Positions 31,677 through 40,154 of a stretch of 64,000 nt of DNA are shown here, piece after piece (positions within the stretch are counted from its first letter, which is position 1; each line of letters begins with the position of its first letter). Below the pieces are notes generated by a model, which was given only the letters and a program-made list of their open reading frames with translations, was not told where the DNA came from and did not search any database. Location of the stretch: positions 11,380,501 to 11,444,500 of the forward strand of contig NZ_AP018448.1 of assembly GCF_030294945.1 (NCBI RefSeq). The letters are read 5' to 3'. The position numbers were made by a program, and so were the translations under genes. This DNA comes from Streptomyces graminofaciens (GTDB lineage: Bacteria; Actinomycetota; Actinomycetes; Streptomycetales; Streptomycetaceae).

Positions 31677-32993
31677 ATGCGACACGCACGCGCGCTCGTC
31701 GGCGGCCTCGCCGCCACGACCACCCTCTTCGCCGCCTCGCTCCCCGCCTCCGCCTCCGCCTCCTCCGGGCAGGCACCGGACGTCCGGCTCCTGGACACGA
31801 TCTCCGTCCCGGTCGGCGGCACCGAGCTGGGCATGCCGTTCGGCGGACTGTCCGGCATCGACTACGACCCGGGATCCGGCACCTACGTGGCCGTCAGCGA
31901 CGACCGCTCGGAGAACGGCAAGGCCCGCTTCTACACGCTCCGGCTGCCACTCGCGGGCGGTGCATTCGCGGGCAGCGCACCGGACGTCGAAAGTCTGTCG
32001 GTCCTCGCGGACACCGACGGCGCGCCCTTCGCCGCCAAGACGGTCGACCCGGAGGCCATCCGTTTCACGCCGGGCGCGCGGAGCGTGCTGTGGACCAGCG
32101 AGGGCGCGTCGAGTGCGGGGAAGCCCGCGTTCGTGCGGGAGGCGACCACCTCCGGCGGATACGTGACAGAACTCCCGTTGCCGTCGGCGTACGCGCCAGT
32201 CCGGTCCGCCTCGGGGACGCTGACCGCCGGCGTCCGCAACAACCAGGCCCTGGAAGGGCTCACCCTCTCCCCGGACGGCGGCAAGGCCGTCACGATCACC
32301 GAGAACGCCCTGGTCCAGGACGGGCCGGCAGCCAGTCTGGTCGCCAAGAGCCCCTCCCGGCTGCTGGTGACGGACCGCCGTACGGGCGAGCCGGTCGCCG
32401 AGCGCGTCTACGAGGTCGACCCGATCTCGGACGCGCCCACCGCGCCACTGCCGCCGCCGGTCAACACGTACTCGGCGGACCGGGGCGTCTCGGAGATCCT
32501 CGCGATCAACGAGACCGACTACCTCACCGTCGAACGCTCCTTCGCCTCGGGCGTGGGCTTCGCCATCCGCGTCTACTGGACCAGCACGCTCGGCGCCACG
32601 GATGTCAGGGGCGAGGAGGCCCTGTCCGGCACCGAGACCCCGATGACGAAGAAGCTCCTGTTCGACTTCACCACCACCGGCGCCGACGCCGACAACGTCG
32701 AGGGCATCACCTGGGGCCCGACCCTGCCCGACGGCTCCCGCTCCCTCGTCCTCGTCGCCGACGACAACTTCGGCTTCAACGGCAGCACCACCAAGTTCCA
32801 TCTGCTGTCCGTGCGTTCCGGACTGCTGGCCGCGCGCACCCCCGACGTCAACGGCGACGGCGTCGTCGACGCCCGGGATCTCGCCGCCATACCGACCGCC
32901 GGGCGCGCCGGAGACCTCGACGGGAACGGCCGCACGAACGCCAAGGACATCCGCCTCTGGCTGACGTACACGAAGAAGTTCCCGACGGCGTAG
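31677..32993 (+). CDS. Exported esterase-like/phytase-like protein with dockerin-like C-terminus
   Basis: 438 residues. A Sec signal (MRHARALVGGLAATTTLFAA, cleavage after ASA) is followed by an esterase-like activity of phytase (PF13449-type) domain: FGGLSGIDYDPGSGTYVAVS, VDPEAIRFTP, NQALEGLTLSPDGGKAVTIT and ADNVEGITWGP. The last 60 residues hold two calcium-loop repeats like a type I dockerin (DVNGDGVVDARDLAAI and DLDGNGRTNAKDIRLW). Secreted phosphatase-like activity would suit release of nucleosides or phosphate ahead of uptake; it starts 32 bp after the permease gene and is likely in the same operon. Enzyme activity is inferred. Confidence 0.85.
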   Translation: MRHARALVGGLAATTTLFAASLPASASASSGQAPDVRLLDTISVPVGGTELGMPFGGLSGIDYDPGSGTYVAVSDDRSENGKARFYTLRLPLAGGAFAGSAPDVESLSVLADTDGAPFAAKTVDPEAIRFTPGARSVLWTSEGASSAGKPAFVREATTSGGYVTELPLPSAYAPVRSASGTLTAGVRNNQALEGLTLSPDGGKAVTITENALVQDGPAASLVAKSPSRLLVTDRRTGEPVAERVYEVDPISDAPTAPLPPPVNTYSADRGVSEILAINETDYLTVERSFASGVGFAIRVYWTSTLGATDVRGEEALSGTETPMTKKLLFDFTTTGADADNVEGITWGPTLPDGSRSLVLVADDNFGFNGSTTKFHLLSVRSGLLAARTPDVNGDGVVDARDLAAIPTAGRAGDLDGNGRTNAKDIRLWLTYTKKFPTA

Positions 32994-32997
32994 GCGG

Positions 32998-33058
32998 CAG
33001 GGCCCCTGCGGAGGCGGTGGTGCGGTCCCGTGTGACCGCCGCTTCAGCAGGGGCCCTG
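32998..33058. terminator. Strong terminator hairpin closing the nucleoside operon
   Basis: CAGGGCCCCTGC (32998-33009) and GCAGGGGCCCTG (33047-33058) are perfect 12-bp inverted arms, extended inside by GGCGGT/ACCGCC. It starts 4 bp after the phytase-like stop and lies before the convergent tctC-type gene, so it can serve both strands. Confidence 0.8.
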
Positions 33059-33109
33059 TCGTATGCCGTACAGCTCAATGGCGGTCGGCGCCACCGGTGC
33101 CGTGCGCGG

Positions 33110-34093
33110 TCACGGCCCCAGTTCCTTCAGTACTGACACCACCCGCTTGTCCTGGGCGTCCAGGAACGCGCCGAACTCCTCACCGGTGAGGAAGGCGTCG
33201 TCCCAGCCGTTGTGCTTCAGGGACCGCTGCCACTCGGGCGAGTCGTGAAGTGCGTCGAACAGGCGGGTGAGCCTGTCGCGTTCGGCGTCGGAGAGGCCGG
33301 GCGGGGCCACGACGCCGCGCCAGTTGGTGAAGCTCACGTCGTAGCCGGACTCCTGCAAGGTGGGTGCGTCCAGTCCGTCGACGCGCTCGGAGCCGGTGAC
33401 CGCGAGCGGACGCAACTCACCCGCCTTGATCTGGTCCAGGTACTCGCCGACACCCGAGACCCCGAACGCGACCTTGTTGTCGAGGACTGAGGTGAGGAGT
33501 TCGCCACCGCCGTCGAAGCGGACGGAGTCGACGTCCTTGGGCGCGATCCCGACGGCCCTCGCCATGAGCATGAGCGCGGTGTGGTCACCCCCGCCGGGTG
33601 CGGAGCCGACACCGACCGAGAGCCCGCCGGGGTTCTCCCGCCAGGCGTCGGTGAGGTCGTCCACGGTCCTGTACGGGGAGTCCTTGGCGACCACGACGAC
33701 CCCCTGCTCCTCCGTGAGCCGGGCGATCGGGGTGATGTCGGCGAGGGTCCTGGGCGCGTCCTTGGAGCGGACGGCCCCCACCACGCCGAGGCCCATGGCC
33801 ATGACGAGCTTGCCGTTGCCGCGTTCGCCCACCAGGCGGGCCAGCCCGACGGTGCCGTCGGCACCAGGCAGGTTGAACACCTCGACGTCGTGGGTGAGCC
33901 CCGCCTCCTGGGCGTTCTTCGCGGCCGTCCGCGCCGTGATGTCGTAGCCGCCGCCGGGCGTGTTCGGCACCATGAAACGCAGGCCCGGGATCTGGGTGCC
34001 CGTCTCGCCGCCGCTGCCCGTGGTCACCAGCGGCGGCCCCACGAGCACGAGCACGGCGGCCCCCAGCAGGGCGAGGGGGGTGCGCAGCCGCAC
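33110..34093 (-). CDS. TctC/Bug-family solute-binding protein (orphan)
   Basis: About 327 residues; the GTG at 34093 is preferred (AGGTGG 8 nt upstream), and a GTG at 34105 would add four. An N-terminal hydrophobic export segment (LALLGAAVLVLVGPPLV) lacks a clear lipobox. The Bug fold shows in LRFMVPNTPGGGYDITAR, FNLPGADGTVGLARLV, VGVGSAPGGGDHTALML and NWRGVVAPPGL. Such proteins deliver carboxylates to TctAB permeases, but no tctA or tctB is present. It diverges from a CitA/CitB-type two-component system, so it may act as that kinase's extracytoplasmic sensor partner. Confidence 0.88.
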   Translation of the reverse strand: MRLRTPLALLGAAVLVLVGPPLVTTGSGGETGTQIPGLRFMVPNTPGGGYDITARTAAKNAQEAGLTHDVEVFNLPGADGTVGLARLVGERGNGKLVMAMGLGVVGAVRSKDAPRTLADITPIARLTEEQGVVVVAKDSPYRTVDDLTDAWRENPGGLSVGVGSAPGGGDHTALMLMARAVGIAPKDVDSVRFDGGGELLTSVLDNKVAFGVSGVGEYLDQIKAGELRPLAVTGSERVDGLDAPTLQESGYDVSFTNWRGVVAPPGLSDAERDRLTRLFDALHDSPEWQRSLKHNGWDDAFLTGEEFGAFLDAQDKRVVSVLKELGP

Positions 34094-34105
34094 GAGTGCC
34101 ACCAC

Positions 34106-34386
34106 CTGTCGCTACGTCCATGGGCCTGGTGCCGTCGGTCGGGTCATTGTGCCGTCGGATCGCCCGATCGGAGAGTGACCTGTGCCATATCGTGCTCTCG
34201 GGTGGGAGGTCCGGCCCACTTACGGAAGCAACGGAGGTTGTGGTCTTTGTGGTCACGGTCTCCGTCACCGTATGAGCACTCTCCCCACACCTCCCTTTCC
34301 CCCGGCACACGCGAGCGCCATGATGGGGCGACCCGCCGCGCGAACCGGCACCCGAGCCGCCGTACCCGCAGCAGCAGCCGTACATC
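34106..34386. other. Divergent regulatory region between tctC-type and kinase genes
   Basis: No gene seen. It contains the dyad GATCG-CC-CGATC (34158-34169) and, nearer the kinase, a cluster of GGTC/CACGGT repeats (about 34235-34275). Either could bind the response regulator encoded at 36060. Confidence 0.4.
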
Positions 34387-36063
34387 GTGCCGGCACGAGA
34401 GATTGAGTCCGTCGTGGTCGCCACCTTCCGCCGCCATACCCTCGCGGGCGAGATGCTGGTCCTCCAGCTCGCCATCGTGGTGGTCGTGCTGCTCGCGGTC
34501 GCCGCGGTCTCCCTCACACAGTCGGCGGCGACCTTCAACCGGGTCGAGGGCCGCCGGGTCACCGCACTCGCGGAGCAACTGGCCGCCAACCCGCTCGTAC
34601 GGTCCCGGCTCGCCCAGGCCCTGCCGCAGGAGGCCCTGGCGCCGCTGGTGAACTCCACCCAGACCCAGTCCGGCGTCACCTCGGTGACCGTCGCCGACGC
34701 CGAGGGGCGGATCGTCAGCTCCACCGACCCCACCGCGATCGGCGACCGCCTCCCGCGCGGCGAGGGCGCGGCCCGGGGCCGCGGCTGGTCCGGCTCGCTC
34801 ACGCTCGACGGCACCCGCGAGCTGGTCGCCCAGGTCCCCGTCCTCGGCGCCACGGACGACAACCTCGGCCGCTTCCTCGGCACGGTCATGATCGGCGAGG
34901 CCTCCCCGACCGTCTGGCAGCGGCTCAGCGGCGCCTCCTCCTACCTCCTCGCCTATCTGGGCGTCGCCAGCGGCCTCGGCATCGCCGGGTCCTGGCTGCT
35001 GTCCCGCCGCGTCAAGCGACAGACCCTCGGTCTCGAGCCCCGCGAGATCGCCGGCCTCGCCGAACACCGCGAGGCCATGTTGTACGGCATCGCCGAGGGC
35101 GTGATCGCCCTGGACCCGCAGCACCGGCTGACCCTGGTCAACGAGATGGGCCGCCGCCTGCTCGACCTCCCCGAGGACTGCGTCGGCCAGAGCCTCGCCG
35201 AACTCCGGATCGAGGGGCGGCTGCGGGACGTGCTGATGGGCGACCGGGAAGGCGCCGCGGACCGCGACGAGGTCGTTCTGCGCCGCGGCCGCGTCCTGGT
35301 CATGAACCGCATGACCGTCACCAAGGACGGCCGCCCCCTCGGCTCCGTCACCACCCTGCGCGACCGCACGGAGCTCGCCCGTCTGGAACGGGAGCTCGGT
35401 TCCTTCCGCAGTTCCTCGGAACTGCTGCGCGCCCAGGCCCACGAGTTCGCCAACCAGCTGCACACCATCTCCGGGCTCATCCAGATCGGCGAGCAGGACG
35501 AGGTGGTCCGCTACATCCGCGCCCTGAACCAGCGCCGCCAGTCCCTCGACGTCGTCCTCAGCCGCCGCGTCCGCGACACCGCCATTGCCGCGCTGCTGAC
35601 GGCGAAGGCGTCCCTCGCCGCCGAACGCAAGGTCACCCTGCGGATCTCCGACAGCACCGCCCTCGACCGGCTCGCCCCGGAGGACGCCGCCGACGTGGCG
35701 ACCGTCGTCGGCAACCTCGTCGACAACGCGGTCGACGCGGCCGCCACCACGGGCACGCCCGACGACCGTGAGGCCTGGGTCGAGGTCGAGCTGTGCCAGG
35801 ACGCCTCCAGCGTGGAGATCGTGGTCCGTGACTCCGGGCCCGGCGTGGCACCGGAACTCGCCCGCGAGGTCTTCTCGCACGGCTTCACCACCAAGGCCGC
35901 CCGGGAGGGCGAACGTGGCATCGGTCTGGCCCTCACCCGGCTGGTCTGCGAACGCCACGGCGGTGAGATCTCTGTGACCAACACCCCCGACGGTGCCATG
36001 TTCACCGCACGCATGACCGTCAGTCACCTCGCCGACGCGGTGGCGGAAGGAGTGCCCTCATGA
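34387..36063 (+). CDS. CitA/DcuS-family sensor histidine kinase
   Basis: 558 residues. Two transmembrane helices (about 24-45 and 183-203) enclose an extracytoplasmic PDC/CitA-type sensor domain. A cytoplasmic PAS domain (about 215-320; LYGIAEGVIALDPQHRLTLV) is followed by the family-specific phosphorylation helix LLRAQAHEFANQLHTISGL and a GHKL ATPase domain (GNLVDNAVDAA, RDSGPGVA, ERGIGLALTRL). CitA/DcuS kinases sense citrate, C4-dicarboxylates or tricarboxylates. The GTG at 34387 is used; no strong ribosome site is visible. Its stop overlaps the response-regulator start (ATGA). Confidence 0.9.
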   Translation: MPAREIESVVVATFRRHTLAGEMLVLQLAIVVVVLLAVAAVSLTQSAATFNRVEGRRVTALAEQLAANPLVRSRLAQALPQEALAPLVNSTQTQSGVTSVTVADAEGRIVSSTDPTAIGDRLPRGEGAARGRGWSGSLTLDGTRELVAQVPVLGATDDNLGRFLGTVMIGEASPTVWQRLSGASSYLLAYLGVASGLGIAGSWLLSRRVKRQTLGLEPREIAGLAEHREAMLYGIAEGVIALDPQHRLTLVNEMGRRLLDLPEDCVGQSLAELRIEGRLRDVLMGDREGAADRDEVVLRRGRVLVMNRMTVTKDGRPLGSVTTLRDRTELARLERELGSFRSSSELLRAQAHEFANQLHTISGLIQIGEQDEVVRYIRALNQRRQSLDVVLSRRVRDTAIAALLTAKASLAAERKVTLRISDSTALDRLAPEDAADVATVVGNLVDNAVDAAATTGTPDDREAWVEVELCQDASSVEIVVRDSGPGVAPELAREVFSHGFTTKAAREGERGIGLALTRLVCERHGGEISVTNTPDGAMFTARMTVSHLADAVAEGVPS

Positions 36064-36761
36064 CTACGACGCGTACACCCGGCGCGATAGACGTCCTGGT
36101 GGTCGACGACGACTTCATGGTGGCCAGGGTCCACCACGCATTCGTCGAACGCGTCCAGCCGTTCCGGGTCGTCGGCGTGGCCAGCACCGGCGAACAGGCG
36201 GCCGCCGCCGTCGACGAACTCCGCCCCGACCTGGTCCTGCTCGACCTGTACCTTCCGGACGGGTTCGGCCTCGACGTCATACCCCGGCTGCGCGCCGCCG
36301 GGCACGACTGCGACGTCATGGTCATCAGCGCCGCCCGCGAGGCCGACACCGTGCGCGGCGCCGTCCGCCACGGCGTCGTCGACTACCTCCTCAAGCCCTT
36401 CGAGTTCGAGGACCTGCGCGGCCGGCTCCAGCGGTACGCCGCCCAGCGCGGCCGGCTGCTCACCACCGTCGTCCGCAGCCAGGCCGACGTCGACCGGGTC
36501 ATGGCCGGAGCGGGCACCCAGGCGTCGGCGGCCGACGCCCTGCCCAAGGGCATGAGCGTCGAGACCGCCGACCTCATCGAACGCACCCTCCGCACCGCCG
36601 ACGGCACCCTCTCCGCCACCGAGTGCGCCACCCTCACCGGCATCTCCCGCGTCAGCGCCCGCCGCTACCTGGAGCACTTCCACACCACGGGGAGCGCGGA
36701 CGTCTCCCTGCGGTACGGGGTGGCGGGGCGGCCGGAGCGGCGGTACAGCTGGCGGGTGTGA
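36060..36761 (+). CDS. CitB/DcuR-family response regulator
   Basis: 233 residues. Receiver domain 1-125: acidic pocket DDD (16-18), phospho-acceptor Asp62 (LVLLDLYLPDGFG) and Lys (DYLLKPFEFEDL). The C-terminal domain is the CitB-type helix-turn-helix (LSATECATLTGISRVSARRY, then a VSLRYGVAGRPERRY wing). It is cognate to the kinase at 34387 by overlap. The likely target is the divergent tctC-type gene. Confidence 0.92.
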   Translation: MTTTRTPGAIDVLVVDDDFMVARVHHAFVERVQPFRVVGVASTGEQAAAAVDELRPDLVLLDLYLPDGFGLDVIPRLRAAGHDCDVMVISAAREADTVRGAVRHGVVDYLLKPFEFEDLRGRLQRYAAQRGRLLTTVVRSQADVDRVMAGAGTQASAADALPKGMSVETADLIERTLRTADGTLSATECATLTGISRVSARRYLEHFHTTGSADVSLRYGVAGRPERRYSWRV

Positions 36762-36770
36762 CGGGGTGGT

Positions 36771-36806
36771 GCCGGTGCCGGGAGGGCTGTGCCGTCCGGC
36801 ACCGGC
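36771..36806. terminator. Bidirectional terminator hairpin
   Basis: GCCGGTGCCGG (36771-36781) pairs perfectly with CCGGCACCGGC (36796-36806) around a 14-nt loop, in the 68-bp convergent gap between the response regulator and the metalloprotease-like gene. Confidence 0.65.
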
Positions 36807-36829
36807 GCCGACATCGGTGAGGCCCGCTG

Positions 36830-39043
36830 TCAGCCGCCATCGCCTCCACTCGTCCCGTTCTTCACATCCGTCGCGCCCGGGAGCAGTGCGAGGGCGTCGA
36901 AGGCGTCCGCGACGCGGGAGCGTTCGCCGGTGTCGCCGGCCGCCGCGGCCAGGGGCGAGATGCCGCCGCCGTCGAGGGTGCGCAGCCGGTCGACCGCCTC
37001 CGGGAGGTGGTAGGCGCCGCCGCCCAGGACGACCCACTTGCCGACCTCCGGGTGCATGACGAGCGAGGCGTCACGGTTCTCGGCGTCGGACGTGGGCCGG
37101 TCCACCCACAGGTCGGTGCGGCCGGTCACCGCGACCGGCACGCCACCGGCCGACCAGGCGACCGTCACCGTCACCGTGTGCCGGCCGGGCCGCTCCAGCG
37201 GGAACCCCTCGGTGCTCCAGAACACGCGGTACTCGGCCCCGAGGGACTCGCCGGGCGCCAGCGGGGCCAGCTTCGCCGCCTCGCACCTGATCACGAACGG
37301 CCGCACCGGCCGCTCCTGGCCGCTCTCGTCCAGGCAGGACATGCTGGCGAAGAGCGCCTCCAGCCGGAGATCGTTGGGCACCAGCAACTCGTTGTCGGAG
37401 TTGTTCGTCAGCCGCCAGGACACGGTGACGGGCGCGCCGAGCGGGGCACGGTCGGTCTCCGACCAGACCTCCAGCTCCAGCTCGCTCGACCGGAAGAGGT
37501 TGCGGTCGGCGGCCTGTGGCGAACCGGCCGGGAACCAGGTGGCGAACGGCCAGCCGCCCGGCCGTACCACCGGGTCGGGCATATGGGCGAGGTGGTTGCG
37601 CACGGTCGGGTTGAAGCCCAGGTTGATCTGGTCCGGGAACACCCCGGGCGCGCCGGACGCGGGCCCGCCGAGGACGTCGGCCACGCTCGGCGTGGTCGTC
37701 ATGATCGAGTTGTCGGCGACGGTCTCGCTCTCCTGGTGGATCTGGTTGAAGGCGTGGGTGACCTCATGCGTCGCCGACCTCAGGAAGGCGCGGGGCACGT
37801 TGCGCTGCTGCTGGTTCGAGGCCGCCCCGAAGTTCGACGAGTCGGCCGACGGGTATCCGTCGTCGCTGAAGCTCGCCGACCCTTCGCGCGGCACGCCGAT
37901 CTGGTCGTACATGACTCCGCGCGAGCAGCCCAGCGCGGCGGGGACGACGACGAGGTGGGTGCGCCACTCGGCGTCGAGGTCGGTGCTCGCCCTGCGCACG
38001 CTCGCCATGAGCGCGTGCAGATTCGCCGCCGACCAGCAGATGTCGGGGTTGACGCCGGTGGGCACCGGGATGTCGATCTGCGCCTCGGTCCGGTCGATGG
38101 TGAGCTGCCAGCCGGCGGTCGCGTACACGGTGTCGAAGAACTCCGTGCCGGTACCCGACGCGGCCGGCACCGGCTGGGGTGCCACGGCACCGCGCAGGGT
38201 GTCGATCTCCAGCACGGCCCGGCGCAGGAAGCTCGACACCCTGGTCAGGGTGACCCTCCCGCGCACGACTCCGCCTTCCAGCACGGTGCCCTCGAAGCGC
38301 GGCCCGCCGAGGCCCGGCAGTGGGAAGGTGCTCGGCACCTGGGAGACGACGAACCGCAGCGACCGGCTGGGCGTGGCGGGGAACGTGCCCTTGAACTGGC
38401 CCGCGGGGGGCTGGGTGTAGTCGAACTCGTCGAGGTCGATGGTGACCTGGCACCGCCGCCCGGGCAGCTCGAAGATCGGCACCGCGAGACGGGTGCCCTT
38501 GAGGTACGACTGATACCGGTCCCGGGGGAAGATCGGGATACGAGGCCGCAGCAGGGGCGGCAGCGCGCCCGCGCGGCTGGCCGCGGCGGCGACGGACTCG
38601 CCCCTGGCCCCGGACCCGGCCGCCTCGTCCTGGCCGGGCATCGCACCCGCGAGCGCGGCGTCCTCCGGCCCGGCCACCACGGACTGCGGCAGCCGGTACA
38701 GGTCGCCGCTGACGATCACGCCGTCCTCTCCGGCGGCCGGTGCCCCGCGGTCGACGCGCAGGGTGCCGACGGTGCTCGGCAGGGACGGCTGGTTCGGCCT
38801 GATCGTCACCTGGTAGCACCCGTTGCGGAAGTCGATCCGGCACGGCCGCAGTCGCGGGAGCGGGACGGGGACGGGCAGGCCGCTCTGTGCGCCGGCCGCG
38901 CCCTGATCGTCGCCCTGGGCTCCGGCCGACGCGTCCTCGACGAGGATCGGGGCCGCGACCGGGATCCCGGACGGGGTGACGTTCGCGTTGTTCGGCAGGA
39001 CTCGTGGTTCGGAGTCGTACGTTCGTGCTGGGTCGTTGCTCAT
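36830..39043 (-). CDS. Large protein with metzincin-like zinc-protease motif
   Basis: 737 residues, ATG with GGGAGGGC upstream. No signal peptide: the N-terminus is hydrophilic (MSNDPARTYDSEPRVLPNNA). Residues about 60-300 are beta-rich and contain an Ala/Gly linker. At 426-436 the sequence HEVTHAFNQIH fits HExxHxxGxxH with Asn for Gly (His426, Glu427, His430, His436), and 12 residues later SIM (Met448) resembles a metzincin Met-turn. A C-terminal immunoglobulin-like region (about 530-660; VTVSWRLTNNSDNELLVPN) follows. I recognise no named family. Protease activity is inferred from the motif; substrate and location are unknown. Confidence 0.75.
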   Translation of the reverse strand: MSNDPARTYDSEPRVLPNNANVTPSGIPVAAPILVEDASAGAQGDDQGAAGAQSGLPVPVPLPRLRPCRIDFRNGCYQVTIRPNQPSLPSTVGTLRVDRGAPAAGEDGVIVSGDLYRLPQSVVAGPEDAALAGAMPGQDEAAGSGARGESVAAAASRAGALPPLLRPRIPIFPRDRYQSYLKGTRLAVPIFELPGRRCQVTIDLDEFDYTQPPAGQFKGTFPATPSRSLRFVVSQVPSTFPLPGLGGPRFEGTVLEGGVVRGRVTLTRVSSFLRRAVLEIDTLRGAVAPQPVPAASGTGTEFFDTVYATAGWQLTIDRTEAQIDIPVPTGVNPDICWSAANLHALMASVRRASTDLDAEWRTHLVVVPAALGCSRGVMYDQIGVPREGSASFSDDGYPSADSSNFGAASNQQQRNVPRAFLRSATHEVTHAFNQIHQESETVADNSIMTTTPSVADVLGGPASGAPGVFPDQINLGFNPTVRNHLAHMPDPVVRPGGWPFATWFPAGSPQAADRNLFRSSELELEVWSETDRAPLGAPVTVSWRLTNNSDNELLVPNDLRLEALFASMSCLDESGQERPVRPFVIRCEAAKLAPLAPGESLGAEYRVFWSTEGFPLERPGRHTVTVTVAWSAGGVPVAVTGRTDLWVDRPTSDAENRDASLVMHPEVGKWVVLGGGAYHLPEAVDRLRTLDGGGISPLAAAAGDTGERSRVADAFDALALLPGATDVKNGTSGGDGG

Positions 39044-39245
39044 GTTCGCCCTCCCGGGGCCGAAGCATGGGGTGGCAGAAGGCGCCCCCCGGCCGACCGA
39101 TTCCGCCCCTGAGCCCCGGGCGTGGGCTGCATGTGACAGTTTCGTTACCGGCTCAACCTCCTGCGGAAGCCGGGATGCCGCAATAGTCCGGTTGGGTCAT
39201 GGGCGGTGACGGTCGGGCCATGGGGGTCGTGGATCCGAGCCCGCA

Positions 39246-40154
39246 TCAGGGGGTGCCGGTGTGCGATGTCGGCACCGCTGGGTACTTCCCGAGCCGGGCC
39301 TCGGCCGTCGGTACCCGTTCCAGGACGCCGCCCGCGAACGTGTCGTACAACGGCAGCGTTTCGAGGTGGACATAGCCGATGTGGCAGTCGCAGACGGCGA
39401 GCGGGCACGGGCGGGGCGCGAGGGCCGCGCGGTACGAGCCGTCGTAGAGGTTGCCCAGCTCGGCCCGGACGAAGTGACAGCGCCGCACTGTCCCGTCGCC
39501 GTCGACGGACACGACCGTCGAGCCCGTACGGCACGGCAGGCCCGCAGAGCGGTGCGGTTCACGGCTGAACGGGAACAGCGGGTCCAACTCGGTCCAGAGC
39601 GCGGCCTGTTCGTCCGTGTACGAGTGGCCCTCCGCCGCGTTCACCCACAGATACACCTGCTCCGGCAGCTCGGCGCGCAACCGCCGCGCGTGCTCCAGGT
39701 GCTCGGGCAGCCCGACGATCCCCACACTGAACCGGACCCCCATGCCGACCAGCCGCCGCGTCTTGTCGAGGAACCGCTCGTACGGTGTCTGCCCCGGGTG
39801 GTACGTGCACCACAGGGCCACCGTGTCCAGGTCCGCCTCGGCCAGCCACTCCGTACGGCAGCTGAGGTTCGTCTGGATCGCCACGCGGTCGATGTGCGGC
39901 TCCCGCGACAGCTCCACCATGGCCCGCCGGTACCAGGACCGCACCAGTCCCTCGCCCCACGGGGTGAACAGCACCGACAGCCGGTCGTCCGTCTGCGCCC
40001 GCGCCCAGCCGGCGAAACGGTCGAGGGCGGCACGGTCGGCCCGCAACTGCGCCGTCGAGTCACGCCTCTTGGCGAACGGGCAGTACGGGCAGTCGTAGTC
40101 GCAGGAGGCGAGCGGGCCCCGGTACAGGATCGTCAGGTCCACGGCGGCCGTCAC
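39246..40154 (-). CDS. STM4011-family radical SAM protein
   Basis: 302 residues. The radical SAM [4Fe-4S] motif CxxxCxxC is at Cys18, Cys22, Cys25 (CDYDCPYC). A short TIM-barrel-like region follows (LFTPWGEGLV, VAIQTNLSCR, VGIVGLPEHLEHA). The C-terminal part has further Cys (GLPCRTGS, RRCHFVRAELGN, PLAVCDCHIGY), possibly a second, SPASM-like cluster. It belongs to the STM4011 family named after a Salmonella locus and has no known reaction. The GTG start overlaps the STM4012-type stop (GTGA), making it the last gene of the five-gene cluster. Confidence 0.9.
   Translation of the reverse strand: MTAAVDLTILYRGPLASCDYDCPYCPFAKRRDSTAQLRADRAALDRFAGWARAQTDDRLSVLFTPWGEGLVRSWYRRAMVELSREPHIDRVAIQTNLSCRTEWLAEADLDTVALWCTYHPGQTPYERFLDKTRRLVGMGVRFSVGIVGLPEHLEHARRLRAELPEQVYLWVNAAEGHSYTDEQAALWTELDPLFPFSREPHRSAGLPCRTGSTVVSVDGDGTVRRCHFVRAELGNLYDGSYRAALAPRPCPLAVCDCHIGYVHLETLPLYDTFAGGVLERVPTAEARLGKYPAVPTSHTGTP

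Noticed and set aside
30366..32993. An 875-codon plus-strand frame
   Set aside because: Its first half is an out-of-frame reading of the permease genes; only the part from 31677 (signal peptide plus phytase-like domain) is real.
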